Shown piece by piece: positions 51,016 to 63,352 of a DNA stretch of 64,000 nucleotides. The stretch comes from Trichoplax sp. H2. Lineage: Eukaryota; Placozoa; Uniplacotomia; Trichoplacea. The stretch covers positions 299,481 through 363,480 of the forward strand of contig NOWV01000070.1 of NCBI GenBank assembly GCA_003344405.1, written 5' to 3'. A program made the translations under genes and the position numbers. The first letter of the stretch is position 1, and every line of letters starts with the position of its first letter. Below the pieces are notes generated by a model. It had not been told where the DNA came from. It did not search any database and saw only the letters and a program-made list of their open reading frames with translations.

Positions 51016-51768
51016 ATGAAAAAATCACCGTCGAATAAAGTTTTTCCTGGAGACGCTTTAGTCAACAATTATTTAACTGCTGATAAGGAAGCTGATGTAC
51101 ATGATAACTTTCGTGATAGTATGACTAATTCAAGCCTATATGCGACTACAACTTTACCAAGTGTGACCAGAAATCAAGCTGTATTCATTCAACATGGTAG
51201 CCACGTGCAGGCTCTATTGGGCTTAAAAGATACTGAGAAGGCTACATTCTACTATAAAGAAAGTTGTAATCAACTAGAAGTAACTGCGATGAAAAAGGAT
51301 CTAGGTGGTGTCCTTATACAGTTAAACGAAATTATTGGAAATATCAAACAAAAAGATCACCATTTACCCGAATTATTATGCTCCTACTTTCGTTCAGACT
51401 TAGCAAGAATTTATAAGTTTAATGATATATTAAGAAATAGTAATATTGATGCTGTGGGAACAATTTCTGAGGGAGAACGTTTCCATGTATTGTCCCTAAC
51501 TTTGGAAGACTTAAGTAAGGCCTCGCAGTTACTATGCGATAAGTATTCTTCGGTATGTTTAGAAGTAAAAGGTAATATTTCGCATTCAGTCTATAGCAGC
51601 AATGTAACTGTAGAATTTGAACATTGCTATCGGATAAAGATAGAATTTGAACATTATAATGGAAATCCTGCAAATACAACTGATATAAAGATGGCTGGTT
51701 ACATTGATGATATTTTGCATGCATCACAAAATATTTATGCATTGGTAGAGAAATTGAAGGGTAGCTGA
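51016..51768 (+). CDS. Unrecognised 250-residue protein
   Basis: An uninterrupted frame of 250 codons, much longer than chance frames nearby, with ordinary codon use and mostly helical character. No signal peptide or membrane span is seen. Residues about 80-115 form a mixed charged and hydrophobic helix candidate (KKDLGGVLIQLNEIIGNIK), and the end (YIDDILHASQNIYALVEKL) is amphipathic. Two copies of EFEH occur close together (in VEFEHCY and IEFEHYN), from a 15-bp direct repeat. I do not recognise the family; a cytosolic adaptor or small subunit of a complex would be a guess. It is convergent with NSUN6, with 663 bp between the two stop codons. The ATG chosen is the first in the frame; an upstream exon is not excluded. 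Confidence 0.7.
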   Translation: MKKSPSNKVFPGDALVNNYLTADKEADVHDNFRDSMTNSSLYATTTLPSVTRNQAVFIQHGSHVQALLGLKDTEKATFYYKESCNQLEVTAMKKDLGGVLIQLNEIIGNIKQKDHHLPELLCSYFRSDLARIYKFNDILRNSNIDAVGTISEGERFHVLSLTLEDLSKASQLLCDKYSSVCLEVKGNISHSVYSSNVTVEFEHCYRIKIEFEHYNGNPANTTDIKMAGYIDDILHASQNIYALVEKLKGS

Positions 51769-52431
51769 AGTATAGATGAAAAAAGAAGGGTCATTACCTT
51801 TATCATACATTAATATTTAGAATGTCTTTTGCGCGTTTTGATAATTATACACTTTTAGTCATCTATCTGACGTAAATCCTTTTTCCTCTTATGTTTTCGT
51901 TAATATGATCATAAAACTCTGCTATAAACGAGCTGCTATTTAAAAAATTTTCTGTAGAATAGCTATTGTATATCCGTATAAAGATTTATATCTTGAGAGT
52001 TTCCGTTAGTTTTTCTTCGCTTGACTATGTTGAACCTTTAAATACTTTCCTCCGTCTACGACTACACCAAGGCAAAATTAAATTTATTACATAGCTATAT
52101 ATGGATAATCATCTAATATTTGATAGTAATGTAATCTGCACATATCGTAGAATATACTATCATTATAAAGCTGAAGTGAATGTTGTATGTAAAATTGACC
52201 AAAAAAATATCAAATTCTGAATTGTTGATTTCATTAAATTAAAATCGTAACTACAAGAATTAGATGCAGCGCCCGGAAAAGGGGAATTGTGGCAACTTTT
52301 GTCGTAAAAAATATATTGGATAATCAATAGATAACATAGAGAATACATAGTATATAACAAACAGCACACTATACTACTTATTTCAAATTGATCATATCAG
52401 ATCTTATTTTAAAACTTAGAGTAAACGTGTT
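51769..52431. other. Spacer between convergent genes
   Basis: Short AT-rich spacer holding the 3' ends of both flanking genes; no gene seen. Confidence 0.5.
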
Positions 52432-52436
52432 TTATT
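52431..52436 (-). promoter_or_regulatory. AATAAA polyadenylation signal overlapping the NSUN6 stop codon
   Basis: On the minus strand the final codons read AAA TAA AA, so the TAA stop lies inside a perfect AATAAA. If used, the mRNA would have an extremely short 3' untranslated region. No other AATAAA was seen in the next 100 bases. Confidence 0.4.
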
Positions 52437-55400
52437 TCGAATTGCTCTTTAATATTGTATTAGTTGCTGCTGTTTTACAGCCACCAACTTTTCGAAATTT
52501 AGCAATAAAGAATCCTATGGTATCCGACGCTAATTGATAAACTTTATCTTCATCGTTCATATCTTTCGAAAGTGTACAGGTAGAGTCTATAGCAGAAGAA
52601 TATATATCAACCGAGGCTAGCAAATTATATGGTGCAATTTTAAAATTAACTTTTAAATTTCATTGAGTAAGTACATTCTGACCTAAAATACTCACCAGGC
52701 GATTCGTGGTATCGCAATATTGAATCTGCAATGTTGATAGGATCAAATCGTTGCAATGAATTAGCCTGATCTTTGTTTAACCCTTCAACTTGAATTCCAG
52801 GGCAACCAAGATAGGGACTCTATCAAGATAAAGACATAAAAAATTCTTATTACATTTCTGCACCTTTAATGTAATTTATTATATGGCTGAATGACTGACC
52901 TGATTGCAAAGTTCCAGTTCAGGATAATTCGATAATGCCCAAGAAATATTTCTTTCATTTTCAGACAAGGTTAAAGTACACGTACAGTATACTAAAATGC
53001 CTCCAACTTTCAGAAGCTGGAATGCCTAAAATTTGAATTTGTATGCGATTGCGTACACTGACTGTTATTCTCAGACAGCAGAGATAGAATCAATCGCATT
53101 TGTTACCTGAGATAATAACTTCCGTTGATAACAAGAATAAGAACGCAGTTCTTTTGCTGACATTTTATAGGCTAAACAAGGCCTTTGCCCCATCCCGCTG
53201 CAGGGAGGGTCTAATAAGATACGATCGAAGCTTTCAAGTGCAAAGGGCGGACAACGTAGGCCTAAGTATAGAAAATTTTTAATATTTTAAGTACAAAAGT
53301 TTCCTTTTAAATTAAGCATGTAAAAAAAGGAAAAAACAGTTTTCGATCAAAATATTCAATGCACCGTTAAAGAGTTAATTACCTTCCTGACATTGACAGA
53401 TATCGGCAACTGCTTTAGTACTATCGAACGCAAATACTTCAATGCAAGATAAATTTAATCTTTCTGCATTAGATTTAATTTTATGCAACTTTGATTTACT
53501 TTTATCCAAGGCTATAATAGTGCCCTATAAAATGATGTAAAAGGATGTATAGCGTAGTAAGACGGTAGTAGCAAACTACTTGAAAGTGGGCGTCAAAAGA
53601 GATGATGCTGAAAGTTACCTTATTTTTCATTAACGTAGCGATATGAGTCGCTTTGCCTCCTGCGTAGAGAATTATAAATAAGAAATTTATAATTGAAAAT
53701 TAATCGAAATTCGACGAAAGAAAATATCACGACTAGGTCACTGCTGTAAAGATATTAGCGTAATGTATGCGTATATTACTTTGCCTACCTGGGGCAGAAC
53801 ACATATCTAGAATAGTATCTCCTTCATGAGGATTAAGGACATGACTAGCAACGACAGATGGTAAGTTTTGCAAAAATACGAATTCATCCCCAATTCCGTT
53901 TAAAGCTGGAAATAGATAGAGGGGTTCCGAAACTTCTACAGCGATTCCTCTAATGCGTTCCAATTGCACATTATAAAATCAGATTACCTGTCTCAAAGCA
54001 AGTGTTCTTTCACTTTATTACGATAGTTACCTTGGCTTATTATTGCCTTTGAATAATTCTCGGCGACTAATCTTTGCTATGCCATTTCCGACAAATAATT
54101 TTTCCTCAGTAAACTTTGCGGTAGTACCATCGCGGCAGATATCATGAATATCTGCGTAAACTGAAACTGTATCACCTATTTGAATATCTGAGATAGATGT
54201 TGTGGCAATATCTAATCAGCCAGCAGTTCGTGCAAAAATTTGAAATATTACTCACTTGGATCAGCTCCTCTAATTCCGATAGCAAAAACATTAGCTCCTC
54301 TTAAAACTGACATGCCACATTGAGATCCAACTATAACTTCCTTACCAACTACAGTGATATCGTTATTAATCTGGGCAGGGATCATTAAGACATCAGGAAT
54401 CACAGGGTGGCGAAGAATTTGTAAGTTAGCCAACTTACGTTCAGCTCGCTACATTTTAATCACATATACGAGCGCATTATATAAGAATACATATGTGTAT
54501 GTGTTCGATCTCGCTTACTTCAATCTGATTCAATTTGATTTATTTAACTAATATCATGGATAAATTGCAATTAGCGTACCTTTTCTATGATATCTCTTAA
54601 CATTTTTTCAGCTTCATCAATAGTAAAATGTACCGTGTTCACCCTTAAAATTGTTAACAATGGAGGATATGCCAAAATTTTCTGTAGATGCTTGACTTTA
54701 GATTGTATTTGAAAAGCTTTGTGGTTCGTACTCTAAATTTTAGAGTAGAAGCAATAATCTTCAATATTACTTAAAGAAATTACAGATGGCTAGATTGTTA
54801 TTAGTCAAATTAATAGATTTTAGTATTTATCGCAAGTGTTATTATTATTGCAGTTTTTTTTATTATATTATTAATAGTAAATGAAAGCCGTGCACTGTAC
54901 TTGAGAGTGTACTTTTAGTAGTATCTGGAATTCTGGATGGCTACAGGTACATCTTGTGCATTAGTTTTAATTATACAGTAGGTATGTAATGGAAGCGCAA
55001 GTATAAAAAATCCTTCCACAACGTGCCACTTAATGTCCGATAGCAGATCATATCGTTCAATGTTTACGTTTTAAGCTTATCTTATTCTAATCTAACGTAA
55101 AAAGATTAGCTTTCGTACACAAATGCTACGTTAACCTAATTTACAGCACTGTACAGTGTACAGTACAGCGACGTAGTATATTCGTTAAGATAGTATACGG
55201 TAGTACTGTATATCATCAATAGTATAGATAGTTATAAGACAATAGATTGCAAAGATATCATCTTTGCAATCGATAAACGGCGTATAAAAAAGGCGTTACA
55301 TTGGTTTATAGACCTACAGTTGATCAAAGTTTCTTGTATTAATTCAAGCCGCGCAGGTAACAGCTTACTGCAGCATTTACCAATAAATGATAGTACGGTA

Positions 55401-55547
55401 TACAGCATGTAAAAAGTATTACTTTGTTTTAGATTTACATTGCCTAACCGTAATCAGCGTATAGTCTTGCATGAGGAGTTCCTTGACATCATCTGAGAAT
55501 CGACAGTGCATCATTTGCTCAAGCTCAGCTCGCTCCAGCTTAGCCAT
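52432..55547 (-). CDS. NSUN6: NSUN6-type tRNA/mRNA cytosine-5 methyltransferase
   Basis: Eleven exons join in frame to about 519 residues: 55449-55547, 54580-54732, 54256-54448, 54031-54211, 53789-53949, 53619-53659, 53383-53524, 53107-53261, 52900-53025, 52696-52819 and 52432-52616. Order of parts: an N-terminal helical region ending AYPPLLTILRVNT; a PUA RNA-binding domain (VIVGSQCGMSVLRGANVFA, IGDTVSVYADI); then a Rossmann-fold methyltransferase with LQNLPSVVASHVLNP, SAM motif LDMCSAPGGKATHIA, DPPCSGMGQRP and VYCTCTLTLSENE. Both catalytic cysteines (in PCSG and TCT) are kept, so it should be active. Known: NSUN6 uses SAM to make m5C at C72 of certain tRNA acceptor stems and in mRNA. The first exon is inferred from a matching phase-0 donor (GTTAGG) and the right spacing; a stop lies just upstream of exon 2 in frame, so a 5' exon is required. 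Divergent from TMCO4 by 2.4 kb. Confidence 0.92.
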
Positions 55548-57941
55548 CTCTGTGAATTCCCGATTCAAAGAAGGCTTAGTAAATTACTACAGTTCACCTT
55601 GCCGTACTGGCGTATACCATGTATTTCTAACGCCACAGTTCGATGTACTTTTGGACAATTTGCTGGATAATATCTAGTGCAATACACGTCCTCTTACAGT
55701 ATGCTAAGAATTTGATTATGTTAGTTTAGAGTACAGCATACAGGGTAATAACAGCCTATGGTTTAGAAGATGAGCAGAATAAGCACTTAGATTAGCTAGA
55801 ACTACAGTACTCTACATACTATAATTTGGATCGATAAAGTGAAGACTTATCCGATGCAAATCCATTCGCTCGCTAGTCTACCCCTTAAGTGAAGACTTTT
55901 CCTTTATGCTTGCAAGTTGCAACAATCAACGCTACTGCAGTACTCGTTCGCTGCATTTAGGATAGTCTAAAAGCCAAGAAATAAATTACTCGGGTACCCA
56001 TTTACTCGGCGAACTGTACTCGTCCATTATTCCATAACTGCGCATGTACATTGTAAAGTACTCTACAATATGCAATATTCGATCCATTTTCATGTTCATA
56101 TCGTATCAGCTCACTGCACTATAACGTAAGCTACTAAAAATTTATAATACTATCTATGACTATATTTTTATGTAAGGCTATTATATTTGTATAAGTTTAT
56201 GCGATAGCATGGTTATACAGAATATGTGCTCTACTATCTGTACCTGGGTGATAACTAGTAAAACGTATTAATAACCTTATATCATAACGCCAACTTAAAG
56301 ATATCTTTGTGCTGAGTAACGAGCGTAAGCTACTAAAAATTAATAATATGCGATAGCATGGTTATACAGTATATGTGCTCTACTATCTGTACCTGGTGAT
56401 AACTAGTAAAACATATTAATAATCATATATCATAACGCCAACTTAAAGACATCTTTCTGCTGAGTAAGGAGCGTAAGCTATTAAAAATTAATAATATACG
56501 ATAGCGTGATTATACAGTATATGTGCTCTACTATCTGTACCTGGGTGATAACTAGTAAAACATATTAATAATATATCATAACGCCAACTTAAAGATATCT
56601 TTGTACTGAGTAAGGAGCGTAAGCTACTAAAAATTAATAATATACGATAGCGTGATTATACAGTATATGTGCTCTACTATCTGTACCTGGGTGATAGCTA
56701 GTAAAACAATATTAATAATATATCATAACGCCAACTTAAAGATATCTTTGCGCAGAGTAATGAGCATATTAAGATGGTAAATAAATATAAATTAAAATAA
56801 CTATAAACAACGGCAGTATTTCCATCGTGAGAATCATTACTGGTTCGTAATAAGAGGGCATTATACGTGTATTTGACTGCCAGATAAAAGAAATAAATAA
56901 TGAATCTATATATATTTATAGATATGCCTTCGCATCCCGGAGTAGATTATAAAAAGTTGCAACTTAAGATTTCTGTATTGACGCTGTACTCGATTAACAT
57001 TGCAACATGAAGTACCGTAGGTGCTGTTAAATTCACACTTAATTCAATTTGTAGCGGATAACAAGGTCATAGAATACTTACCGCGGCAGCACTTTATATT
57101 GTTGTAATTACCGGTTATAAAGAAACAGAGTATGGATCTAATCTAGTAAAGAGATAATATTGCACTATAAATGGAAATTTGTATTGAACGAAAGTACGCA
57201 TATATATATATGCAATTATATGCATTCGCTTTTAGTATGTTGCCAGTTAAATTATAACATCTACGATGCGTAACATGACTTCTATACAATGTCTCATAGC
57301 CTTCTTTTAAGACGACCAACTATCTGAATTATAATGGTAATTTCGTTATCTACCATTTAATGTAGCATTGCCACCATGACCATATGGCAATGGATTGTTG
57401 CGTACATAGTACAGCAGATACACGTGATCAAATAATGCTATGGAATGGCTTGCTAACTGACTATTACGTAGCTCTTACTAAAATAATTCCTCACTTTTAA
57501 AGAGTAGGAAACTGTAGACTGAAAGATTGAATCATTATAAATATAATATTGGCTCTTTCGTCTGCAAATTTCCAAAAATCCCTATTTACTATTACGAATA
57601 CGCGCACATCTATTTCCATTCTAGAGTACAGTATATTAGTTTAATGGTACTATAAACTCTCTAACTGGTTCAGTTGTCTCATTTTTGCTTCCCCAAAAAC
57701 AAGCTACTAACTGAAATTTTTTAAACTATATTGGTGTATATTATCAATACAGGATTAGGTACATTTCAGCTATTTTTATCGGCATTACTAGTCCGAATGT
57801 ACATATATGCGTATATACTTAATATTTTAGTAAAATTCCTATAGGGTAAAAAAAGTTTGTCGTTATACAGTATATACTCAACTTCAGAAAAAGTATCTCC
57901 AAATAAGATCAAGAAACCTGCAGGGCAAATTTAACGGCAAA
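55548..57941. other. Shared upstream region of NSUN6 and TMCO4
   Basis: 2.4 kb between divergent genes. It contains a tandem array at 56.1-56.8 kb and otherwise nothing recognised; promoters for both genes presumably lie here. Confidence 0.45.
56121..56766. repeat. Tandem array, unit near 147 bp
   Basis: Units begin with GCGTAAGCTACTAAAAAT at about 56121, 56321, 56468 and 56615 and share CTCTACTATCTGTACCTGG and CATAACGCCAACTTAAAGA. The first unit is longer (about 200 bp). Four copies, close in sequence. Confidence 0.9.
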
Positions 57942-60900
57942 ATGGACGAAGAGAAGCGGAAAAATTCATCGAAAGCGATAAAAGAGGAAAAGCAGAAGAT
58001 CCTACTAGGAAGGAATGAGGAACAGCAGAAAAATCTGTTAGAAAAGGAGAAAATGGAGAAACAGAAGAATTCATTAGAAAATGGCGATGAAAAACGGGAA
58101 AATTCATCAGGATTAGAGAAAGAGGAAAAGCATCAAAATTCGTGGGAAAAAGATGAAGAGAAGCAGAAGAATCCATTAGAAATAGATGAAGAGCACAAGC
58201 AGAAGAATTCGTTAGACACAGACCAAGAGGAGAAACCAAAGAAACCACTAGTAATTGGTGAAGAAGAGAAGAAAAAGACTCCCTTAAATCAACCGAGCAA
58301 TCTTGAAGATTCAACAGATAAGGAAGAAAACACTACCGAAGAAGCTGACAACCACTTTCTATCTCCACAGGCTTGCTCGGCTTATCTTAAGCTTTGTGCA
58401 ACTATACTTTGGAAATTATATCCAAATAACATGTAAGTTATATTAAAAATAAATAAAAGCTTTGCTCAAGTCTTTCTTTTTATTCTAATTGTGCGCATGT
58501 TGCGGTATACCTTTTAAGTTTAACTAATTAGAAGGATTTTAAAAAAAATTGTTGAAGTTGTGTTATGATTGCTATAAATAGTCTTGAAAGAATCTGGACG
58601 GTTTACTTTCGAATGTAGGACCTGGTGTAAAAATATCACTGCCGAGTTAAGTCAGCGTCTTAATATTTCGTCATCAGGTACGAGAGGAAACATTTTAAAA
58701 TTACACCGAATGGATATTTACTAGCTTCTTTAGTATAGCTGTGACTTTCAATCATTAAATCTGTGAAAAATCACGCTGTTTTATTGACATTTCATTCTTT
58801 TGCATGCATGTAACTTACAGAAATAGATTCTATATATATGGCTTTAGAAAGTAAGGAGTCTACTGAACCAGAGGAGTCTTTGATCAAAACTTTGCAAGCT
58901 GATAATATCGTTAAAGACAACCTTGGGATAGTTATCCAGGTTTTAGCATATGCTATTTCATTCAATACGAGTCAAAAATCGGATACTAGTTTGATAGTTA
59001 CGGCAACTTACTGAATGATTTCTCGTGAATAGCAATAATATGAAATTTGATCTATTGAAGATATTAGTAATCAATTTATCGTATCCTTTCTGCAGGATTT
59101 GATCGGATTTGGTTTGCAAACTGGTAAAGATTAAAGTTTTACCTTATTCCTTGACGTATTATTCTATGCCTATACTACACCCCTTTTATTTTTTTAGCAT
59201 TTGTGACGATAATTAATAATTTGCATGCCTTTAAAATATATATTTCATACTTGATAGGACGTTACGATGCTAGATTTCGGGTTTTTGTTAGGCAGCTCTC
59301 TTGGACCTTTATGATTCCGTGGTTTGAGATTGAATTATTTGAAGAGAGTTGTTTGCAGAAAATTATCGAGTTTACTGAAGCAGAGTTAGTTGAAATAAGT
59401 GATATTTTTTAATGTTAATTAATTATGCTGACTGGAGTTGATAAGATTTGTGCAAAAATATACGCGTACAAGTGATTACTTTCAGTTATTTCTTTAGATA
59501 AGCTTGTAATATCCGCCTATTTAAAAGTATATTTTAGTATTTAACTGTAACTCGGTCACTCCTAGGGAAGAAGAAAAGCTGGAACTAAGAAATAAAGCAT
59601 CCGGAAAGGCGAGAAAATATTGGATAATAGGAGTTGCAGGTGTCGGTGGAGGTTTTGCTATGGCATTAACAGGTGGTTTAGCTGCTCCGCTTATTGCAGC
59701 TGGTGGTGGAGCACTATTAGCGTCTGCAAGTGCGCCAGTAATCAGTCCAAACTTCGGTACTAGTTTACTGACTAAGTTATTTGGAAGCCAAGAAAATCAT
59801 TTAGCGTATTTTAAAACTGAAAGGCATTTTGGCCGTTCAAGTAATTGCGAATTTGACGTCTTAACTTCTGGACAGGAGTTACATTTCACAATTGCTATTT
59901 CTGGTTACTTGACTAGAAATTCTGATAGCGACTTCTACAAACAATGGTCGATGCTTTACCTCAGCAAAGAACAATATATCCTTAAATGGGAAAGACGTCA
60001 TTTAGCTAATTTTGGTACGATCATTGAAGATATACTAAAAGAATTAGTTGTTGAGGAAGGATCAGGAATTTTACAGCAAACGGCTATACCGGGCCTTCAT
60101 TCACTAATATCTTTGCCTGCACAACTTTCAAAAGCAGCTTATAAGCTAGAAAAACCCTGGAGTACTTGCGTCAAATATGCCAAAAAGGTTGGTAAACAAT
60201 TAGCAACCGTCTTAATGAAAAGAATGGGAGGCTCGAGACCTGTTAGTCTGATTGGTTTCAGTCTTGGTGCAAGTGTTATATATTATTGCTTAGAAGAATT
60301 ACAAAAACAGCCAAATAATAAAGGCATTATTGAGAGTGTTACATTGCTAGGAGCACCTATTGAACGAAATTCGGACGAATGGGAGCAAGTGGTAGATATA
60401 ATTGCTGGAAAAATCATAAACGCCTACTGTAGCAATGATTGGATATTGCAAACAATTTTCAGAGCTACCACGAATCGAGCTAATATAGCGGGTCTATCGC
60501 CTATTGTATGTTCAAAAGGGAGAATTCTCAATGTTAATTTATCAGAACACGTTACGAATCATATGGATTATACTGTGAAAATGAAAGATATTTTAGAGTT
60601 GCTGAGAATACCAACTGCTGAGATCTACTACGAAAAGAAAGTTCGATTTCAACGTAACTTGATATTATTAAAAAATGCGACGACAGAAAATATAGAAAGA
60701 CAAAAAAATGGAAGCGCTGCGAGTAAGCCTGAAAATGGCATTGAAAATCATGCTAGTGATCAATCGAAAGTAGTAATGACTACCTCTGCTGGTGATACAA
60801 ACAGTCTACATGAAGCTAAAGAAGATAAGTTAAATAATTCTCATAACCAATTAGATATTGAAATAGAAGAAATTGATAAGAATCCAAATCCAGAAGGTAA

Positions 60901-61159
60901 TATCCGTACTGTTGCTGACAATGAAATGCATACTGACACAAAATCAGCTAATCAAGAGAGTAATACAGTCACTAGACTTGATGAGACACAGGAAATAACA
61001 CTATCCTCAACTATCGAAGGTCCTGCATCAATAAGCGATGAATCGAATAATCGCAAGAAAGATTTTATTCAGAAAAGTGCTGCTACAGCTATTCATAATT
61101 CCGGGTCTATAGCAGAAACTCTGCCTAGCAATGTTACCGAACATAGCAATAAAGAATAG
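57942..61159 (+). CDS. TMCO4: TMCO4 family (DUF726) alpha/beta-hydrolase-fold membrane protein
   Basis: Exons: 57942-58432, about 58591-58677, 58821-58939, 59096-59123 (28 nt), 59258-59384 and 59566-61159. Parts in order: a charged K/E-rich tract of about 130 residues with a loose 14-16-residue repeat (EEKQKN..LE); a conserved start ACSAYLKLCATILWKLYP; IVKDNLGIVIQDLIGFGLQTGRYDARFRVFVRQ; then WIIGVAGVGGGFAMALTGGLAAPLIAAGGGALL, the hydrophobic hairpin of the family. The hydrolase core has LIGFSLGASVIYY (GxSxG nucleophile elbow), LLGAPIE and a candidate histidine in NHMDYTVKM. The last 160 residues are acidic and probably disordered. Known: TMCO4/DUF726 proteins are poorly characterised membrane proteins with a lipase-like fold. 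The join between exons 1 and 2 is unresolved: exon 1 ends in phase 2 while the visible acceptors for exon 2 give phase 1, so a microexon or a sequence error may be involved. The charged N-terminal tract is not usual in the family. Confidence 0.93.
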
Positions 61160-62475
61160 CAGTATAATCGAATGAAGCAGTTTTATTTAATAGCATAATC
61201 TATCTGTCACCAGCTACGCGAATCATCATGCTACATTTATTAGCGAGGAAATATTAAGAATAATCCGGGGGGTACCGTAGTCTAAAGCTATAAAGAATGA
61301 TGGCCCGTGCTGGTTGTATGATAGCAATAGAAGACATATTTAAGCGCCTCAGAGTCCAGTATTTTGATACTTTAACGAGATCAACGGCTATTACTCATCC
61401 AGGACCAGTAACTTTTGTATCTAAATAACCTGACCTAAGTATTTGTAACTTAATTTCATTTCATACATGCAGTTAGAAATACTCGAGTCTTGAGTGATAA
61501 TAGCAGATCAAAAGTAAAGTTAAAGATAATCCACTGAGGTACATGATCGCCATAATTTCTTGCAACATGAAGCTAGAAGCTGTCATAGAATCGAATAAAA
61601 ATCTTTAGTAAATGCATAAGGCAAACCCCATGTTGCAAAGCCATTGTACCTTAGTGCATAATTTGATGGCGATATTGTCTGATTGTATCATTTATTTATT
61701 ATTTATCATCGTTGTAATAATTAACAGCTAATTTTTGATCTAGTCGGCATCTCCCAGTTGCTTAGCAATTGAGATGTACAAGTGTGTAACTTTCAAAATG
61801 CTTCGCTCTATCGTATATTATAATTATATTAACTATTATTTTGGCTTACCGTGAATTGGAATATTGTCCTTTCTATATCAAGATTATCTAATTTATTATG
61901 GAATAAATGCGCATTTACAAGGTGTGGTACTGCAGTAAATTAATCAAGAGCTTACGTATCACTACGATTTTGCCAAGATGTTTCTCGCAAAGGCTTCCTT
62001 TCTGTGAACTTCATTTCACTGAAAAATAGAACAAAAATTGCTGTAAAGCTGCGATTAGATTGAACTATTTAAAGATTCTCAAGTCAAATAAATTAAATAA
62101 TACGAAGTTGTTGACTCATCGGTATAATCCTTTTTGATGGCGTAATACGCGTACACCATCGCAAATTATTCTTGCAATGTACAACTGCTAATGAAATCGA
62201 AAATTTTCTCATAAAATGATAGGATGCAACTGTAACATGAGTCACCGTCACTGTGTATCTGTATCTGAGTTAAAGTTACGTACGAATAATGCGTATTTCC
62301 TCCATTTTGATATCTGCATAATTTTAACCTTCTAAAATGGAAACTATAGCTGATGTCTTATACGATCTACGTATGTGGTCTATTCCAAGTCCGTGGTCAA
62401 GAGTATTTACAGTAGAGTACCATAAAGCATATACCGTTATTTTTAGTGACTTATTTGACTTTTGAGGGTTGTGTG

Positions 62476-63045
62476 TCAAATTGATTCTGTACAGCCAGTA
62501 TATACAATATAGGTGTCATGGACTACTTCCTGACAAGTTTACTAGTCTAACGTAAGGCACTTTGAGTTTCTTCTACAGATTACTGCCCTCATCTTCCGAA
62601 AGATCTAGTAAGAATATGAAGCAACCGTCTCTCTCATCTACAGACAGTATACTGTAAAGACATACTTCAAATTGATTCTGTGCAGCCAATATATAGGTGC
62701 CATGGACTACTTCCTGACAAGTTTACTAGTCTAACGTAAAGCACTTTGAGTTTCCTCTACAGATTACTACCCTCAACTTCCGAAAGATCTAGTAGGAATA
62801 TGAAGCAACCGTCTCTCTCATCTACAAATAGCATACTGCAAAGACATACGTCAAATTGATTCTGTGCAGCCAATATATAGGTGTCATGGACTACTTCCTG
62901 ACAAGTTTACTGGTCTAAGGTAAAGCACTTTGAGTTTCTTCTACAGATTACTACCCTCATCTTCCGAAAGATCTACTGTACTGTACAGTAGTAAGAATAT
63001 GAAGCAACAGCCTCTCTCGTCTACAGACAGCATACTGGAAAGACA
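62476..63045. repeat. Tandem array, unit near 185-190 bp
   Basis: Three units starting TCAAATTGATTCTGT at 62476, 62667 and 62851. They share CATGGACTACTTCCTGACAA and CTTCCGAAAGATCTA. The third unit contains an inserted GTACTGTACAGTA run and degrades at its end. Confidence 0.92.
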
Positions 63046-63316
63046 TTTTGTGCAGTACAGTACGTACTGTACAAAACCCGCATTTTTTTCTTAGTACTGT
63101 AACAATCGGCGTACTGTACTGTACTTGAATTAATAATTACTTAGAAATTCGACATTGTACGCAAATTATAACGACGGATTCGCGTTATTGGATTTATGCT
63201 CTATGGTTTGACATACAATTGGTTAAAGTTCTGTACATTTTTTAAATTTTACTTTAGTTTAAATACATGAAAATTTCTCAGACACTTTGTACTGTACTGA
63301 CAGTGTACAGTGTACA

Positions 63317-63352
63317 GTACTGTAGTGTACAGTGTACTGTACACTACAGTAC
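63317..63352. repeat. Perfect 15-bp inverted repeat
   Basis: Arms 63317-63331 (GTACTGTAGTGTACA) and 63338-63352 are exact reverse complements around GTGTAC. It lies in a wider GTACAGT-rich tract and could form a hairpin. Confidence 0.9.

Noticed and set aside
51419-51742. Minus-strand open frame of 107 codons
   Set aside because: Antisense shadow of the 250-codon plus-strand gene, which has better composition and full length.
57931-58314. Long minus-strand open frame opposite TMCO4 exon 1
   Set aside because: It is the mirror of the K/E-rich repeat tract; the repeat composition opens both strands, and the plus frame joins the conserved TMCO4 core.
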